Shown: positions 22,935 to 34,860, counted from the stretch's first letter. The stretch is 64,000 nucleotides of DNA from Corythucha ciliata (GCA_038030265.1 CM075938.1:15787009-15851008); one strand, 5' to 3'. Numbers and translations are program-made. The notes: generated from the letters alone by a model not told the origin.

Positions 22935-23290
22935 CTTATGTACGAAAACCGTCGCAAAAAACATAAAAAGGGAGCAGAATCATCCCAAAACATCAGAAGG
23001 AAAAGGAACCGGATCCGGATCTTCGAATTACACACACAAAACGGGGCAGAATATTCGCAGAACAAACACGGAAAATGCAGCAAAATCTTCATTTTCAACG
23101 CTTGTTGGCGAATGGAAGAACACGTTGCGTTGGGTGAAATGGTATCGCACTTGTTTCGATCCATGTGCTTCTGGTTCCAACCAGAAGTTGAATTGTTGTA
23201 AAATCCATTGTACAACAATTGTCACACAACACGCTCAAAAACGTTCAGAATCGTCCCCATCAGAACAAGTGAACAAAATGTGCGGATGGT
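22935..23290 (+). repeat. Family H array, block 2
   Basis: Resumes the same phrases (cagaacaaacacggaaaatg, cagaatcgtcc) after about 330 bp of unrelated sequence. The interruption phrase ('cgctt.ttggcgaatgga') is shared with block 1, suggesting a higher-order unit. Confidence 0.55.
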
Positions 23291-23420
23291 GAATTCTGAT
23301 ACTAGTTTTTGAATCTTCAATTTTACTTTACACCGCTGACGTCGGGACTGTGCGCTTGCACGCAGGGCTTGGATTGGGTTGCCCTGTGATTCGGTATTAC
23401 TTGCCTACTCAGGCTCTCAC

Positions 23421-23585
23421 TTCTATGGCGTTTGGTGGAACTCTCCGGGAAGGATTTCAAAGTTTGATAAGGAATGTCAAAGCCCCATCCTATTTGATAT
23501 TCCCCTGTAGTCAAATGGAATGAAAAATAAATTGGGCCGTAACCATAACGGGTTGCTCCAGGGAGCACGACCGATTTCAGGAAAT
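23421..23585 (-). CDS. Candidate internal or terminal exon of an unrecognised protein
   Basis: A good acceptor (CGTTTTTGCAG) precedes an open frame reading FLKSVVLPGATRYGYGPIYF and then TTGEYQIGWGFDIPYQ. A donor-like GTGAGAG follows at 23420; reading through instead gives a stop at 23323-23325. Composition is aromatic and glycine-rich, unlike the lysine/phenylalanine-rich shadows of the arrays. It faintly recalls small secreted insect domain proteins with an LxxP...G start, but I cannot assign it. Neighbouring exons were not found. Confidence 0.38.
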
Positions 23586-23599
23586 CTGCAAAAACGAAG

Positions 23600-25590
23600 A
23601 TTTAGGCTGAAAAATTACCTATTCCACCTCGATGCACAATGGAGTTACTTGGCAGGTGACATCTCCACCTGAAATCTCATTTGTTAGCCCAAAATTCAGT
23701 TTGACTCGTCAAATTATCGCTTTCTAGCACACTTCTCGTTTTGTTTCCGGCGAAATTCACCAGAAGTATTTTCCGATTAGTTGTGGCAAGAGCGTGAGGT
23801 TTGCTAGGGTTCGATTCGTGCTAAATTGCCTTTGCAAAGCCGTACGGGTAGTATTCAGTGACTTGTGAGTTTATGAGCATTGTTATAACGTTGAATAGGG
23901 AGACTGTCCAGTGCAAGGCTCTGGGACTGCTTACACTAATTTCGCATTAATGAACCATTTAAACTCCATTTTCTATTACATAGTCGCGAAAAATATTTAA
24001 GTACTTTAGAAACACCCCAAATCGACCCGTCAGAATTCAGAGAATGAAACAGTTTATATTCGAAATAGACTTACCCTTCACCATCCTCTTATTCAGTTCT
24101 CTAACAAAGTCAAAAATGGAAATCCCAGTCCCTTTTCCTCCCTTATTTCAAAGAATGAATCCCCCTTTAGTCACCCTCACCTCTTGATGTAGACGAAATT
24201 GGAGTGGCAAAAAAGTTAAGAAGGGTATAAACAGAAGAAACTCCCCGACTGAGAACTCATTAGTATTAGGGGAAACTCTTCTTCTCAGTAATGTCTTATT
24301 CTGAGAGCTTTAGAGGGGTGAGGAGGGATTTTTCGGTTACTCTTTTTTTTTATATCCAGTCTTGTTTTAACGTCATCATTTTTTTTTTTAACGAAAGAGA
24401 AACGGTGAAAATTCCACAGTTGAAAAGATATCAAAGTCCCGTATGTGTTAACAAACATATAGGCGTACCAATAAATTGTATCATTTCACGGTGCATCAAA
24501 GCCCGACGGCTTCATTTGAAGTTGGAGTAATTGCGATTCAAAGGAATTGAATCAGTTTCGAAGCATATCTAGGTTGGCAAGGATCAGAAGGGGGGGAGGC
24601 GAAATTTAAATGATTATGTTCATAATTTATCAGAGGCGAACATTATTATAATGCAAGGGGAAGGTTCTGGCTGGGGATACCCACTGTGACAGATGCGGTG
24701 TCTAACAAGTATAATGCCAGCACGTCACGTTTCACCCATTTCGTCGAGTCAGTGACACTTCAATTTATTTTAAAATCACGCGGCGCCAAGATTTTTGTTC
24801 ATCATACGTATGAAGAAAAAAAACAACGAAATTTTAAACAAAAAGCTTCGGGAATGCAAGACTAAAGCTTAGAGCGGAAAAATGCTCCAGTCATAATATT
24901 TTCATCGGTTTGAGGGATCAAATATTTGCTCATGCGAAAGGAGGGAAAAGCCAAAGAGTTTGCTTTTTCCCCGTCTCACTCTTTTCTATAAAATCTTGTT
25001 TTTTCGCTACAACTCTTATTTTTCTCCTCTCACGTTGTTCATCAAGGTCACAAAACTCCCCCTTTTTTACTTTTTTTTTTTTTTTTCACCTTGCTAACAA
25101 TCAATGACGAAAATACACCGAAACCCCTCCCATTTTTCCCCCGGTTATACCCCAGAGGCATTTTTAAGGTTTCTATTTTCGTGAAAGCTCTGACGATATT
25201 GTACGTATGTGTTGGTGGGGGTGGCAGGGAGGGAGAAAAGTTAGTTGGAAACCCTAAAAGAGACTTTGTCCCTCCAGTTCAAAACCCCAGAATACCACTC
25301 CCACCTGGGAAACAATAACCATTTTCTGAATGGGTGAGCTCTCCCTGCTCAACCACAATGAATAATACAAACTTTCAGCTGTAAGGTGTGGAGGGGGGGA
25401 TACTGCGCACAAACCCTAAAACTTCTGTCCTATATGCTGCCTCCTAAAGTTGGTGAGTGGTGATAGAGAAAGGGATTTTGAAAGATTTCCTTTTTCTTTG
25501 GATGAAACGAGAAATAACATTGCGGGAATGATAGTTTTTACTTGTAATATCCGCCTATTGAAGAAAGAATCAACGGGTTGCATGATGTTT
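23600..25590. other. No gene recognised
   Basis: Unique AT-rich sequence with T-rich tracts near 24345-24390 and 25060-25087, and no protein motif seen in six frames. Confidence 0.4.
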
Positions 25591-25597
25591 AATTCTG

Positions 25598-27812
25598 CAG
25601 TGGCGTAGGTAGTAATTTGTCCTGGGGGGGGGGGTCAGATTGAAATCTTGTACGGGTGAGGGGAGGGGGCTAATTTCACATTTTAGTCATCATTCCACCC
25701 AGCTAGCACACTCTTGAATATGGACATCATGCTGGCCTCATCATAGCCTCAATCTCTCAGTTAGGGGCGATTTTTGGACTCTACCCGCAAATTAGCACTT
25801 TTTGGCCGAGTGTATCGTTCTTATCAATATCAGCCGGCGGTTTTGCCCCACCCCCTTCCATAGCCATGCATTTGCTCATTTTCTCAACTTTAGCAGCAAA
25901 GTATCGTTTTCATCCCGTGAGCGATGTTTCTTAACTATCCACGAGTTTAAGAGTTTTAGCGTTTTCCTCAATTTCACCAGCATATTACAGATTTTTAAAA
26001 TTTTTTTAACAGGGGATTAGCACTTTTCTCAGTTTTAGCTGGGAATTAACGTTTTTCTCCAGTGTTTTCCACAATATTAGCTGCAAAACATGGGGACTTT
26101 TCACGAATTAAGCTTTTTTTTAGTTCACCAAACGCAATGCATGAGCGATTTTTCTCAGTTTACTCGCGAATAAGCGGTTTCTTCGTCTATTGCTATAAAT
26201 TAGCGTTTTTTTTCAATTTCAGCCTGAAAAGTTGCCTTCAGAATCCGCAAATTGGCGTTTATTCAGTTTTTGGTGCAAATTTTTCTCAATTTCAACCACG
26301 AATTAGCGCTTTTTTAAAATTGTAGCGGTGACGCGTCGTAGCGTTTCATACATGTGCATTAGCGAATTTTCTCAATTTCAGTCACAAATTGGTGTTTGGC
26401 GCAATTTTAGCTGTAAATTGGTGATTTTTTCCATTTTTAGCCGCAAATTAGCAATTTTCTCAATTTTGAGGCTTAAAATTAACCTTTTTCTTGATTTTGA
26501 CCAGGCTGATTATTTTATTTTCTAAATATTACCCGCAAATTAGCGGTTTTTCACGTTTTACCACCGCATTAGCAAAACTATATAACTTTTATAGGTATAG
26601 ATTATTCCTTCTTTTCAGCTCTAGCTGTGAATTAGCGTATTTTTTTAACATTATACTGTAGCCGTGCATGAATTTGCCATTTTTCTGAATTTTAGCCACA
26701 AAGTGCCTTCAGAAGGTGTGAATTTAAATTATAAATGTACAATTTTTTTTTTTACCAAAAAAGTTCACCTATCCGTCCATTTCTGTCATAAAATCATCAT
26801 TTTTAAATTATTAATTTCACGACACTTAATTCCAGAATTAGTGATTTTTCTCAATTTTAGCAGCGAATTTTCGCTTTTTCTAAATTTTAGTAGCGTGGTA
26901 GCGTTCTCAACCTGTGCACTACCTACCGAGTTTCGCCAAGAATTGGCGTTTGGCTCGATTTAAGCTGCAAGTTAGCAATTTTTTCCATGTTCAACTGAGA
27001 ATTAACACGTTTCCCCAATTTGAACTGAAAATTAACGTTTTTCTTAATTTTAACTGCCCTAATTGGTGATTTTTTCTATTTTAGCCGCGAATTAGTGTTT
27101 TTCTTCATTTTCTATCCGCGAATTAACGTTTTTCCACAACTTTATATCTGCAAATTGCAAATTAGCGATTTTTCGCAATTTCAGCTGTGAAATAGCGTTT
27201 TGTGCTAATTTTGCGGCCATTCAGCATGCTATTCCCTTTTGTTATACGCGAATGGGCAATTTTACGCCATTTCAGTTGTGAATTTGCCATTTTAGTCCAA
27301 TTTTAACCGGAAAGCGTCTTTTATTTCTCAGTATTATAGCGTGTTTTCTCAACTTTAACCACAGGGTTTACCCAAGTACAACACTTTTGCGTTGGTTTAC
27401 ACAATTTATTCGTAGAATGGCCTCCATGTACCGCGAATCAGCGATTTTTTTCTTAATTTTAGTCTGGAAGTTGCATTACAATATCACGAATCAGCGCTTT
27501 TTAGCAGCTATAGCCACGAATATTACCGATTTTTGTCTGATAGAGGGTCCGGGGCGACTCCCCCCCCCCCCGTACCACGGTACACTATTGCGTTGGGTCT
27601 CATGTCCGAGGAAAAAGCTGGACGTACTTGGTTCTTTTTCGGGCTGCTTTAAGACCAGAAAATCTGCTAAACCTAACTTCAACGTGAAACGCTCATTTTT
27701 TGAGATTTTATGGGGCCTCTCGTTATGGTACTAGTGCTCCTTCGTTCGTACACTTGTAGCTCCGGGGGGGGGGGAATCTATCCCCCATATCCCCCCCGTA
27801 CCTATGCCCCCG
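25598..27812. mobile_element. hAT-like element carrying a long B array
   Basis: The left end CAGTGGCGTAGGTA matches a right end whose complement is CGGGGGCATAGGTA (10 of 14). G/C runs lie just inside both ends. The flanking 8-mers TTCTGCAG (25593-25600) and TTCTACAG (27813-27820) agree 7 of 8, but that placement would put the left boundary at 25601, 3 bp inside CAG. The conventional boundary gives only 4 of 8. Boundaries are therefore uncertain by a few bases. The interior is mostly a reverse-orientation B array. Confidence 0.65.
25780..27540 (-). repeat. Family B array, reverse orientation (about 1.8 kb)
   Basis: Units like gcgaattagcgtttttctca + attttagcc, 27-31 bp. Variant units with 'ccttcagaa' recur at 26.23 and 26.70 kb. 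The 27238-27300 segment (cgaatgggcaattt, then tttcagttgtgaatttg) is collinear with 59240-59310. Confidence 0.82.
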
Positions 27813-28019
27813 TTCTACAGTGCATAACAATTGAACCCCTGAAACTATGAACATTATTCTGCCTACTACTGGCAATTTTGTTCTCAGAGACAGATCATTC
27901 AGTTGAAAATGAGTCTTTGGAGTTTGGATATGACCATTCTTCTCTCCTGGTAGAAACTGGCAACCTCCCTTTTCCTATAACACACTGCATTATGTGTTCT
28001 AAGAAAATTGCCCTTAAAA

Positions 28020-29675
28020 CAGACGTGGATTCAAAATTTGCTCAAGGGAGGCGCTTGAAAAATTGTGTGCTTTGATCTGTTGAAAATGGCTTGACAGTCA
28101 TTCGCCGACTAAAAATTGCTAAACTATTAGCCATTCCCACACGGTTAAACTGAGTAATAATCGCGCCCCAAAATGACTGAACTGGTAGTGCTCGCTTTGT
28201 AAATGGCCTAACTGCTATTATTCGCGCCACAAAAACAGCTAAAATGACTATTCGCGTTACAAAATGGCGAAACTGAGGATTCTTGATTTGAAAGTTGTTA
28301 AACTGAATAGCCAAACTGACGATTTTCGCTCTAGAAAGTGCTAACCTGGCTTCACCCGAGCTCTCAAAATGGATAACCTGACGATTCTCTCCCTGAAAAT
28401 GTCTGAACAGGTGATTCCTGATCCTGCGTGCACTGGAAATTTCGAAATGATTCGTTACTGTGCCAAAATTGGATAAACTGACCATTCTTGTCTTGGCTGG
28501 ACGTACTGTTCGGGTCGTGTAAATAGCAAAAATGACTCTACGCGTCCTAAAAATGACCAAACTGATTATTCAAGCCGTGAAATCGACTAAACTGACTCTA
28601 TGCGCCTCGAAAATAACTAAATTGACTATTCCCTCCATCCCTGTCCTTATAATGTCCAAATAACGGACCATTCGTGCCTATGAAATAGCTTAAACTGGCA
28701 ATTATCGATCAAAAAATGGTTGTACTGGCCATTTTGACCCTAAAACATCAATACTGAAGATTAATGCCCTTTAACTATCTAACTGACTATCAACTCCTTT
28801 ATGAATGACCGTACCCATTGACAATATGAGCGCTAGAATCGCACCCTACAATTGGCTTGACGGACTATTCGCACTGTAAACCTGGGAAAATTGACTATTT
28901 GCGTCCACGAAATGGTTGAACTAACAATGATCCTGTACTGAAAATGGTAAAATCGCCCATTCCCGCGTCTAAAAAGCCTATCGGAGCCCTCATGCTTTGA
29001 AATTTCAATTGACGATTGGTGCCCTACAGAGACTGAATATGGTGTTGATGTTGATAACGATTCACGCTTTCAAAAATTGCTATATGCACAAAACAAAAAT
29101 AGCAATACATGGCTAATCATGTCTTAAAACGATAAATCGAAATCGATCGCCGGTGTTGCGCACCGAGTGGGGGTGTGCCGTTCCGACTTTCCCCACTGAT
29201 TGACCTCCCCTATGTTAAATGTATACGCACCCTAAAGGCTGGATAAACTTACTACTCAAGCACTATAAAATTGCTTGACTGACTCATCAGTCACTACACA
29301 CTAGAAACGGGGACCGTTCGTGTCCGGGAAATGGAGAAACTTGTCCCATTCATTCTCCAAAAATGGTCAAACTGAGCCTTCGCACTTTGAAAATGACTAA
29401 AATGAAGATGATTCGTGACCTAAAAATAGTCAAACTGGTCATTTGCACCTTGCAGGTGGCCTAACTGACGATTCATGCCATTAAAATGCTTAATCGTGAC
29501 ACGCCAAGTTTTGTTATCAAATAATCGCAGGCATGCGACTGAACAGGCAGTTTATGACACGGAATCACAAGTTTTGGGGTTGGATACATTTTTGAGGATT
29601 TTACGATTTCCTGACCTTTTCTGGAGCCCACGTGAGATTCGGGATCCCTTGAGCTCTTTGCTGGATCCACGCCTG
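28020..29675. mobile_element. hAT-like element of the J family, copy 1
   Basis: Starts CAGACGTGGATTCA and ends with the complement of CAGGCGTGGATCCA (12 of 14). The inverted similarity continues (GCTCAAGGGA on both sides). Flanks are CCTTAAAA (28012-28019) and CATGAAAA (29676-29683), 6 of 8. The interior is a J array plus a non-tandem island at about 29021-29220. No transposase. Confidence 0.8.
28080..29480 (+). repeat. Family J array, forward orientation
   Basis: About 30-bp units with core AAAATGGCTAAACTGACGAT followed by tcgcgccct, cargo of the element 28020-29675. Confidence 0.8.
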
Positions 29676-29993
29676 CATGAAAACATGAGTTCAACAAAAA
29701 CTACCAAAAATTGGGACAATCCGAAAATGACAAGTTTGCCCCAGGGCATGACTATACCGTAAGAGAAAAAATTATTTCTGACCTCTTCGAGTGATTTAGC
29801 CGCAAGACTTGACTACTGCCCCCCCCCAACAGAAAAATAGGCAGATTGACTCAGAAACAGAGACGATTAATTTCTTTACAATTGGATTATTCGAGCTTGA
29901 AAATCTATAAAATCTGACCCTGGTCTAACTAGTGAATCTCGACAAGAGCTAAGTACGCAGATCTCGACTGGCCACTCTGGAGTCGACCTAATT

Positions 29994-30531
29994 TCATGTC
30001 AATGGCGAAATGCTCATTTTTGACAGTTTGACGGGTCCTGAAGATGCATTTTGCCCGGGTACGACTGGCATTGTCAATTGCTCACTGTCCGAGGAACTTT
30101 TATGAACTGCTTCCGGCTGAAATTGAAACCACTTGGATAAAATAACTCTGACAATCGCAGTCTCCTCTTTATTAGAGGGTCCACGAGTGGAGGGCCACAC
30201 AATCCAAAGCACACGGACCTCCAGTATCCACTCTGGAACTCGAATAACCCGTGAAAAACAAAAGACAACGCTAATCACTCTTAAGCAGTTTGCTCTTGTC
30301 CCTGTCTCGGCGAGGAACCTCTTAAATCACACATCTTGCGAAATGGCTTTAAAACTTGAGTCTGTGGATTATTTTTGTGGGTGGAAATGGCCAGAATTCA
30401 ATTATAATTGGACTAAACGTCGCACGTGCTGCGAGGAATTTCACGAAAAACGGCAATTTCCAACCGCAACCGACAATTGGTTAATTGTTTTTAGAGCAAA
30501 CGAAAATTTACCATTGAATCAAATTGTTTAG
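29994..30531. other. Coding-like patch with overlapping open frames on both strands
   Basis: On the plus strand 30133-30531 is open for 132 codons, ending WLIVFRANENLPLNQIV. On the minus strand two frames are open: 30278-29994 (ending GPVKLSKMSISPLT) and 30268-30074 (CGPPLVDPLIKRR). A tract TTTCAATTTCAG on the minus strand could be an acceptor. The patch is non-repetitive and GC-richer than its array neighbours. I cannot decide which strand, if any, is coding. Confidence 0.25.
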
Positions 30532-30649
30532 CTTCTAAATTTTTTAATTATTATCTCCGAAATGAACCTCGTGTTCATTTCGTTCTAAACAGACGATGTG
30601 GTCAATTAACATGTTTCGGAGGTTAACACTCAGAGTGGATAGCTATAAG

Positions 30650-31890
30650 TATAAAGTTACCAGATTCAGGGCTAAATAGCCGGGAAATTTCAAGCAGTGG
30701 CCAAAGAGTCGAGATTCGATGGATAAATAACCACAAAATTCACGTTTCAAGGCTAAACATCCGTCATAAATGCAAGTTTAGACGTGAAACTGTATGCTTG
30801 CGACTGTAAAATGCCGTGAAATCAATATTTTAGAGATAAAAACGGCGATTTAATTTTTCTTCTGAACGCTATTAACAAGTAAGTCAATCAATAAACAAGT
30901 TGTACGGTCAAAAAAGAACTGAATTTGCAACATTCAGGTCGTCGCGAAACACTACTTTCGGAGATGAAAATCCGTGAAATTGCCAGTTTCGGGTTTAAAT
31001 ATTGATCAGTGAAATACTACGTTTCTGGTAATTTCTTTCGGAAAATGACTAGTTCAGAGGCTCTTTCTTTTACATTGTATATTATAGGCGTGAACACCTG
31101 GAGTCGATAGAGTCCAGTCTAGCCGATCCTGAGAGCTCCCAATGCTTGATGAATAGCCTCTAAATTTCATCATTTTGAGATAAATATCGGCGAAATTGTA
31201 AGTTTCAGGGAAGAATATTCTAGACATTCTTCTAGTTTATGTTCTTAATTTTTCATAATTGCAAATTTTTTTTTTGTTTTGTTTTCTTTTGACGCGCCAA
31301 CCTGGGCCTTAGCTGCGGCGCTAGCAATGCCCAATGTTTGCCGACCTCAAAATCTTTGAAATTGCTAAATTCCGTGGAACTGCCGGGCCCCTTCTCAGTT
31401 TATACCGTGGAGCCTGGGTGAACCGTCCCCGACAGCGCCGCAAAGCCCGAGACAAATATTGCCACGAAATTACATCACCCGCTCATATAGAAATTTCGAA
31501 ATTGCTAGACCCAGGGATAATTATTTGCAAAATTCCTCGTTTCCGGTCTTTATTTTCGAGAAATTGGTTAATTTCAGGTCAACATTTGCGCGAAATTGCT
31601 AATTTTCAGTCTTCATGCTAGCGAAATATCAAGTTTCTGGGTCCTTGTTTATTGGCGCGGACCTTGGGCATGCCGGCCCTGACTCAGCTCATAGACTGAC
31701 GAATAGCCGTGAAATTGCAACATTTAGAGATAAATATTTGTGATTTTGTAAGTTCATGGCCCTGTAGTAGGTTCATGGAGTTTCAGGTTTTAAGCGAAAT
31801 TTCAAGCTTAGGGTCCTTGTTTCAGCGAAATTGCATGTTTTGGAACCTTTTTTTATAGCGGCGTAACCCAGGATAGCCGGCCTCAAAAGC
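30650..31890 (+). repeat. Family F array with higher-order spacers
   Basis: Diverged units such as ttcgtgaaattgcaagtttc with about 28-45 bp spacing. Between groups of units sits a GC-rich spacer of the form ctgggctagccggcc followed by agctc...caatg, seen near 31115, 31300, 31655 and 31870 and again at 39412, suggesting a higher-order repeat of a few hundred bp. Confidence 0.6.
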
Positions 31891-32029
31891 ACCCAAAGCC
31901 AGGGGCGGTTTTATACCTGCGTGATGGGGGTGGCGGTAAACGTTTCTCCCCCCGTTATTAAAAAAAACAAACAGTAAAGCCCACTTTACCAAATGCCGTG
32001 ACTTTGGCCCTTTTAGACCACAATGTCGC

Positions 32030-32202
32030 TACGGGAATTTGGTTCGAGCAATTCGTGATTAGAACGGTCTGTGATCTGAACATTTTGTTGTTCGAGCATC
32101 GTTTGGATTGAGCATTTTGTGGTTGAATAATTTTATGGATAGGACATGTGGTTCAAGCATTTTTTGGACAGAGCGTTTTGTGGTTCAAACATTGCGTTTT
32201 TC
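32030..32202 (+). repeat. Family G array, left part
   Basis: Units of about 16-20 bp, GTGGTTCGAGCATTTT. They resume at 33923 after the nested insertion. Confidence 0.75.
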
Positions 32203-33922
32203 CAGTAGCGTACCGATGTAATGGCGAGAGGGTCGGATCGTTCTTTTACACCGTCCACAGGGGCCTTCCAAAAGAAAGCTCAAAGATGAACAAAAGAGGA
32301 TTTTTGGGATTTAAAGCGGTGATTCGTGGCTAATATCGAAATCAAGTGCTCATTTACCACTAAAATTAACAAAAAGGGTACACTAATTTGAGATAACTGC
32401 AAGAAACTTTGCGGCTTAATTAAAGAAAATACGCCAACCACAAATTCATAACGGCGACTAAATTGGAAAGACATGGAAAGACATTTCATTAGAGTAATGA
32501 AAAGGTGCATTCGCGGCTAAATAGTGAAAAAGCGAAAATTTATGACAATGACCGCGTTGCAAAACTTCAGACTTGTTCAGCGCTTAATGAGTACTTCCTG
32601 TCTTTTGCCGTTGCAAAACTGTCAATCTAGCTCAGCGCTGAGTAAGTGTTTAATAATCCAACAAAACATGTTCCGAGGTGTTTCGGTAGCCTTTTTCATC
32701 GCGATGAAACCTTTCTGCCCTCTTTTTTTCAAAGTTGCCATAAAAGTTCAACGATGGTTGACAACAAAATGAAGGAAGGAATATAGTTAGTTTTTAAGTC
32801 ATACAACTTGATTAATATTTTATTTTTAGGGTTTTGGCTTATTGCAAAATTAAGCCCACAGCCTAAATATAAAATATCAATGAAGGAAAGGAAGTTACTA
32901 ACCTTCCGATAACGGGGAGGTGAAAACACACAAATCACCGTTGCAAAACTCCAGTAAGCACTTAATTCTACGCTTCAGCGTTTAAACACGAGCCCCGAGT
33001 TTTGCAACGCAACCATTCATTGGTAGTTAGTGCCCAGAAAGCGCTAACACACGATTTCTCAGGAAAACTCGACTAAATTGAGCAATCCCGGCAATTCTTA
33101 GCAAAAAACTTGAGTAAAGTTCTGAATCGTGGCTAAAATGGAGTAAAAACGCTAATTTGTGGCTAAGATGAATAAAAACGCTTTGTTGAAATAATTTGAT
33201 AAAATCTGCAGATTCGTGGCTGCAATTAAGTAAAAACGGTAATTCTTCATTTAAAACTGAGAAAGTATTGGGGGCTAAAATTGACACAATCGCTTGTGCG
33301 CAGCAAGAACTGAAGAAACGGCACGATACGCGGCTAAAATTGAGAAAAAATGCGAATTCACGGATATATTTTCGAAAATCCGCCGAAACTGAGAAAAACT
33401 GCCGATTACTATTTGAAACTTAGCACCATGATACGCAGCCAAAACATGAGAAAAGGCTGTATTTCACGGCTAAATTGACAAAAGCGCTATTTCGCATGGC
33501 TGAGAAGTGAAAAAAAAAAAAAAAAGCGGTGACTTGAATAGATACATTCGAAAATCCTGCAGATTCGCGGCTAAATCTGTGAAAAAAAACTTTGATTCAC
33601 GGATAAAGCTGACATAAAACACTAGTTCGCGGAAAACGCTAATTCGCGGGTAAATTTGAGAAAATCTGGAGTTGAAATTGAGTAAACGTGGTAATCTTCG
33701 GCTGAAATTAAGAAATTGTTCGCGAATAAAATATAGAAAAAGCGCAAATTTGCGGCTAGAACTAAGAAAATGCCAATTAGCAGTACCCAAAAAGCAACTT
33801 TGCGGCTGAAATTTGAAAAAGCCATAATTTAACGCTAAGTTAAAATTAAATTCCTCGTAGGCCTCGTCAGGGGCCGCGTACAGCTGTCCACCCGGGCCCC
33901 GGTAGATTGTGGTCCGCCACTG
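32203..33922. mobile_element. hAT-like element carrying a B array, inserted in the G array
   Basis: The left end CAGTAGCGTACC and the complement of the right end CAGTGGCGGACC agree at 10 of 12. Both flanks are G-array units, which independently supports insertion. The 8-mers adjacent to the ends (CGTTTTTC / CGGTGGTT) match only 4 of 8. The GC-rich stretch near the right end (ccgggccccgg) resembles that near the right end of 12990-14609. Confidence 0.65.
33050..33845 (+). repeat. Family B array, forward orientation
   Basis: Units such as attcgtggctgcaattaagt + aaaaacgct, 27-30 bp, inside the element 32203-33922. Upstream at 32560-33020 a phrase 'gttgcaaaact.cag' recurs and ends in an inverted copy (gagttttgcaacg). 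Confidence 0.75.
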
Positions 33923-34130
33923 CGGTGGTTTAAGCATTTTGTGGTTTGTGCATGGCGTGGTTAGAGCTAGTTTTTTGTGGGTCAAGCATTAATTTTGGTC
34001 AGCGATTTTTGTCGAGCATCGTGTGGTTCGCGCATTTTGTAATTTTGAGTATTTCGAGGTGTGGATTTTTTGTGGTTCGAGCATTTCATGGTTTGAGTAT
34101 TCGGTGGTTTGAACATTGTGGCAAGGGATC
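33923..34130 (+). repeat. Family G array, right part
   Basis: Same GTGGTTCGAGCATTTT units as 32030-32202. Confidence 0.75.
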
Positions 34131-34685
34131 CCATTTTTTTTTTGATTTGGGCTCCTAAAAAAACAAGTCTCGTTGGTTTGGATCTTCTGCAAGCACAAAG
34201 TTTGGTGGATTTGGCCGCCCCGAACTACCTGTGCATGTATAAGCCCGCACGACCCCAATCCTTGAAAGTGTTGAAGTGTTAAGCGGACATCGCAATGGGG
34301 TCGCGGGGATGTTCACTGAAAATTTCTGAATGTGATATAAGGCGTGGGCTTTTTTATTTACTTGAGGTTAGTGATTTTACTCAAAAAAACAGGAAGAGGA
34401 GGCTGCGATCCCTACTCCATCCCCTTAAAACAATATATCATCAATACCATATCATATTTCCCTTTCCTCACATTTTCGTCCGTTTAATTCACTTTCTCTT
34501 CTTTTCTATTCGCTCCCATTTCTCCGAGGGTGGCGATCGCACTTATCACCCCCCTAAAACCACCCCTGCCCCAAAGCCTGACCTTCGAAATCCACAAGAT
34601 GGCACCTTGCGGGTTTTAATTTCTGTGAAACTACAAGTTTCGGAATTTCATTTTTATTATGAATATCGACCGTCTATTATTTAAG

Positions 34686-34860
34686 ATGAACGTGAATGAC
34701 GTTAGTGGGCTATAGACTCGCCGGAAATTCATGAAAAATGCCATGAGGGTGCGGTCTGCGACCCAGTCTCTGTTTCGACCTCGTACCTTGTTCAGCTGCC
34801 AGACCAGCTTGGTTTTGGTCTCACCATCCCAGCAATATATTCTGGTCATAATAGACCCTA
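34686..34860. repeat. Dispersed repeat S, copy 1
   Basis: Shares a collinear stretch with 58066-58210: gaatgacgt(t/c)agtgggg..., gagggtg.ggtc..., ccagtctc..tttcgacctc, then ggt(t/c)tca. Similarity is partial but ordered over about 140 bp. Class unknown; a SINE is possible. Confidence 0.5.

Larger units (their letters stand above)
27888..29758 (+). pseudogene. Candidate exon interrupted by a 1.66 kb transposon
   Basis: An acceptor (ttttgttctcag) opens a protein-like frame (TDHSVENESLEFGYDHSSLL, then PFPITHCIMCSKKIALK) that runs to 28019, the exact insertion point of the element 28020-29675. Past the right 8-bp flank, the sequence 29684-29758 is open as HEFNKNYQKLGQSENDKFAP followed by a GTAAGA donor at 29759. 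Joined at the target site the two parts are one base out of frame, so either the target has decayed or the left part originally ended at the TGA just beyond the site. Product not recognised; the CxxC near the break may be incidental. Confidence 0.4.
31900..34253. mobile_element. hAT-like element containing a G array and a second inserted element
   Basis: The left end CAGGGGCGGTTTTATACCTGC aligns at 15 of 21 with the complement of the right end (…gcatgtataagcccgcacgac). Flanks are CCCAAAGC (31892-31899) and CCCAATCC (34254-34261), 6 of 8. It contains the 17-bp-class G array on either side of a nested element at 32203-33922. Confidence 0.6.

Noticed and set aside
22095..23290. Possible CRISPR-like regular repeat
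   Set aside because: Units are degenerate, spacing varies, no unique equal-length spacers, and the DNA is eukaryotic.
26062..26525. Series of phenylalanine-rich open frames
   Set aside because: Translations of B-array units (ttttctcaatttt gives FSQF repeats); the periodicity is that of the DNA unit.
28042..28560. 172-codon minus-strand open frame
   Set aside because: Lies wholly within the J element and its array; residues repeat with the unit.
33470..33985. 171-codon minus-strand open frame
   Set aside because: B-array translation that crosses the right end of a transposon.
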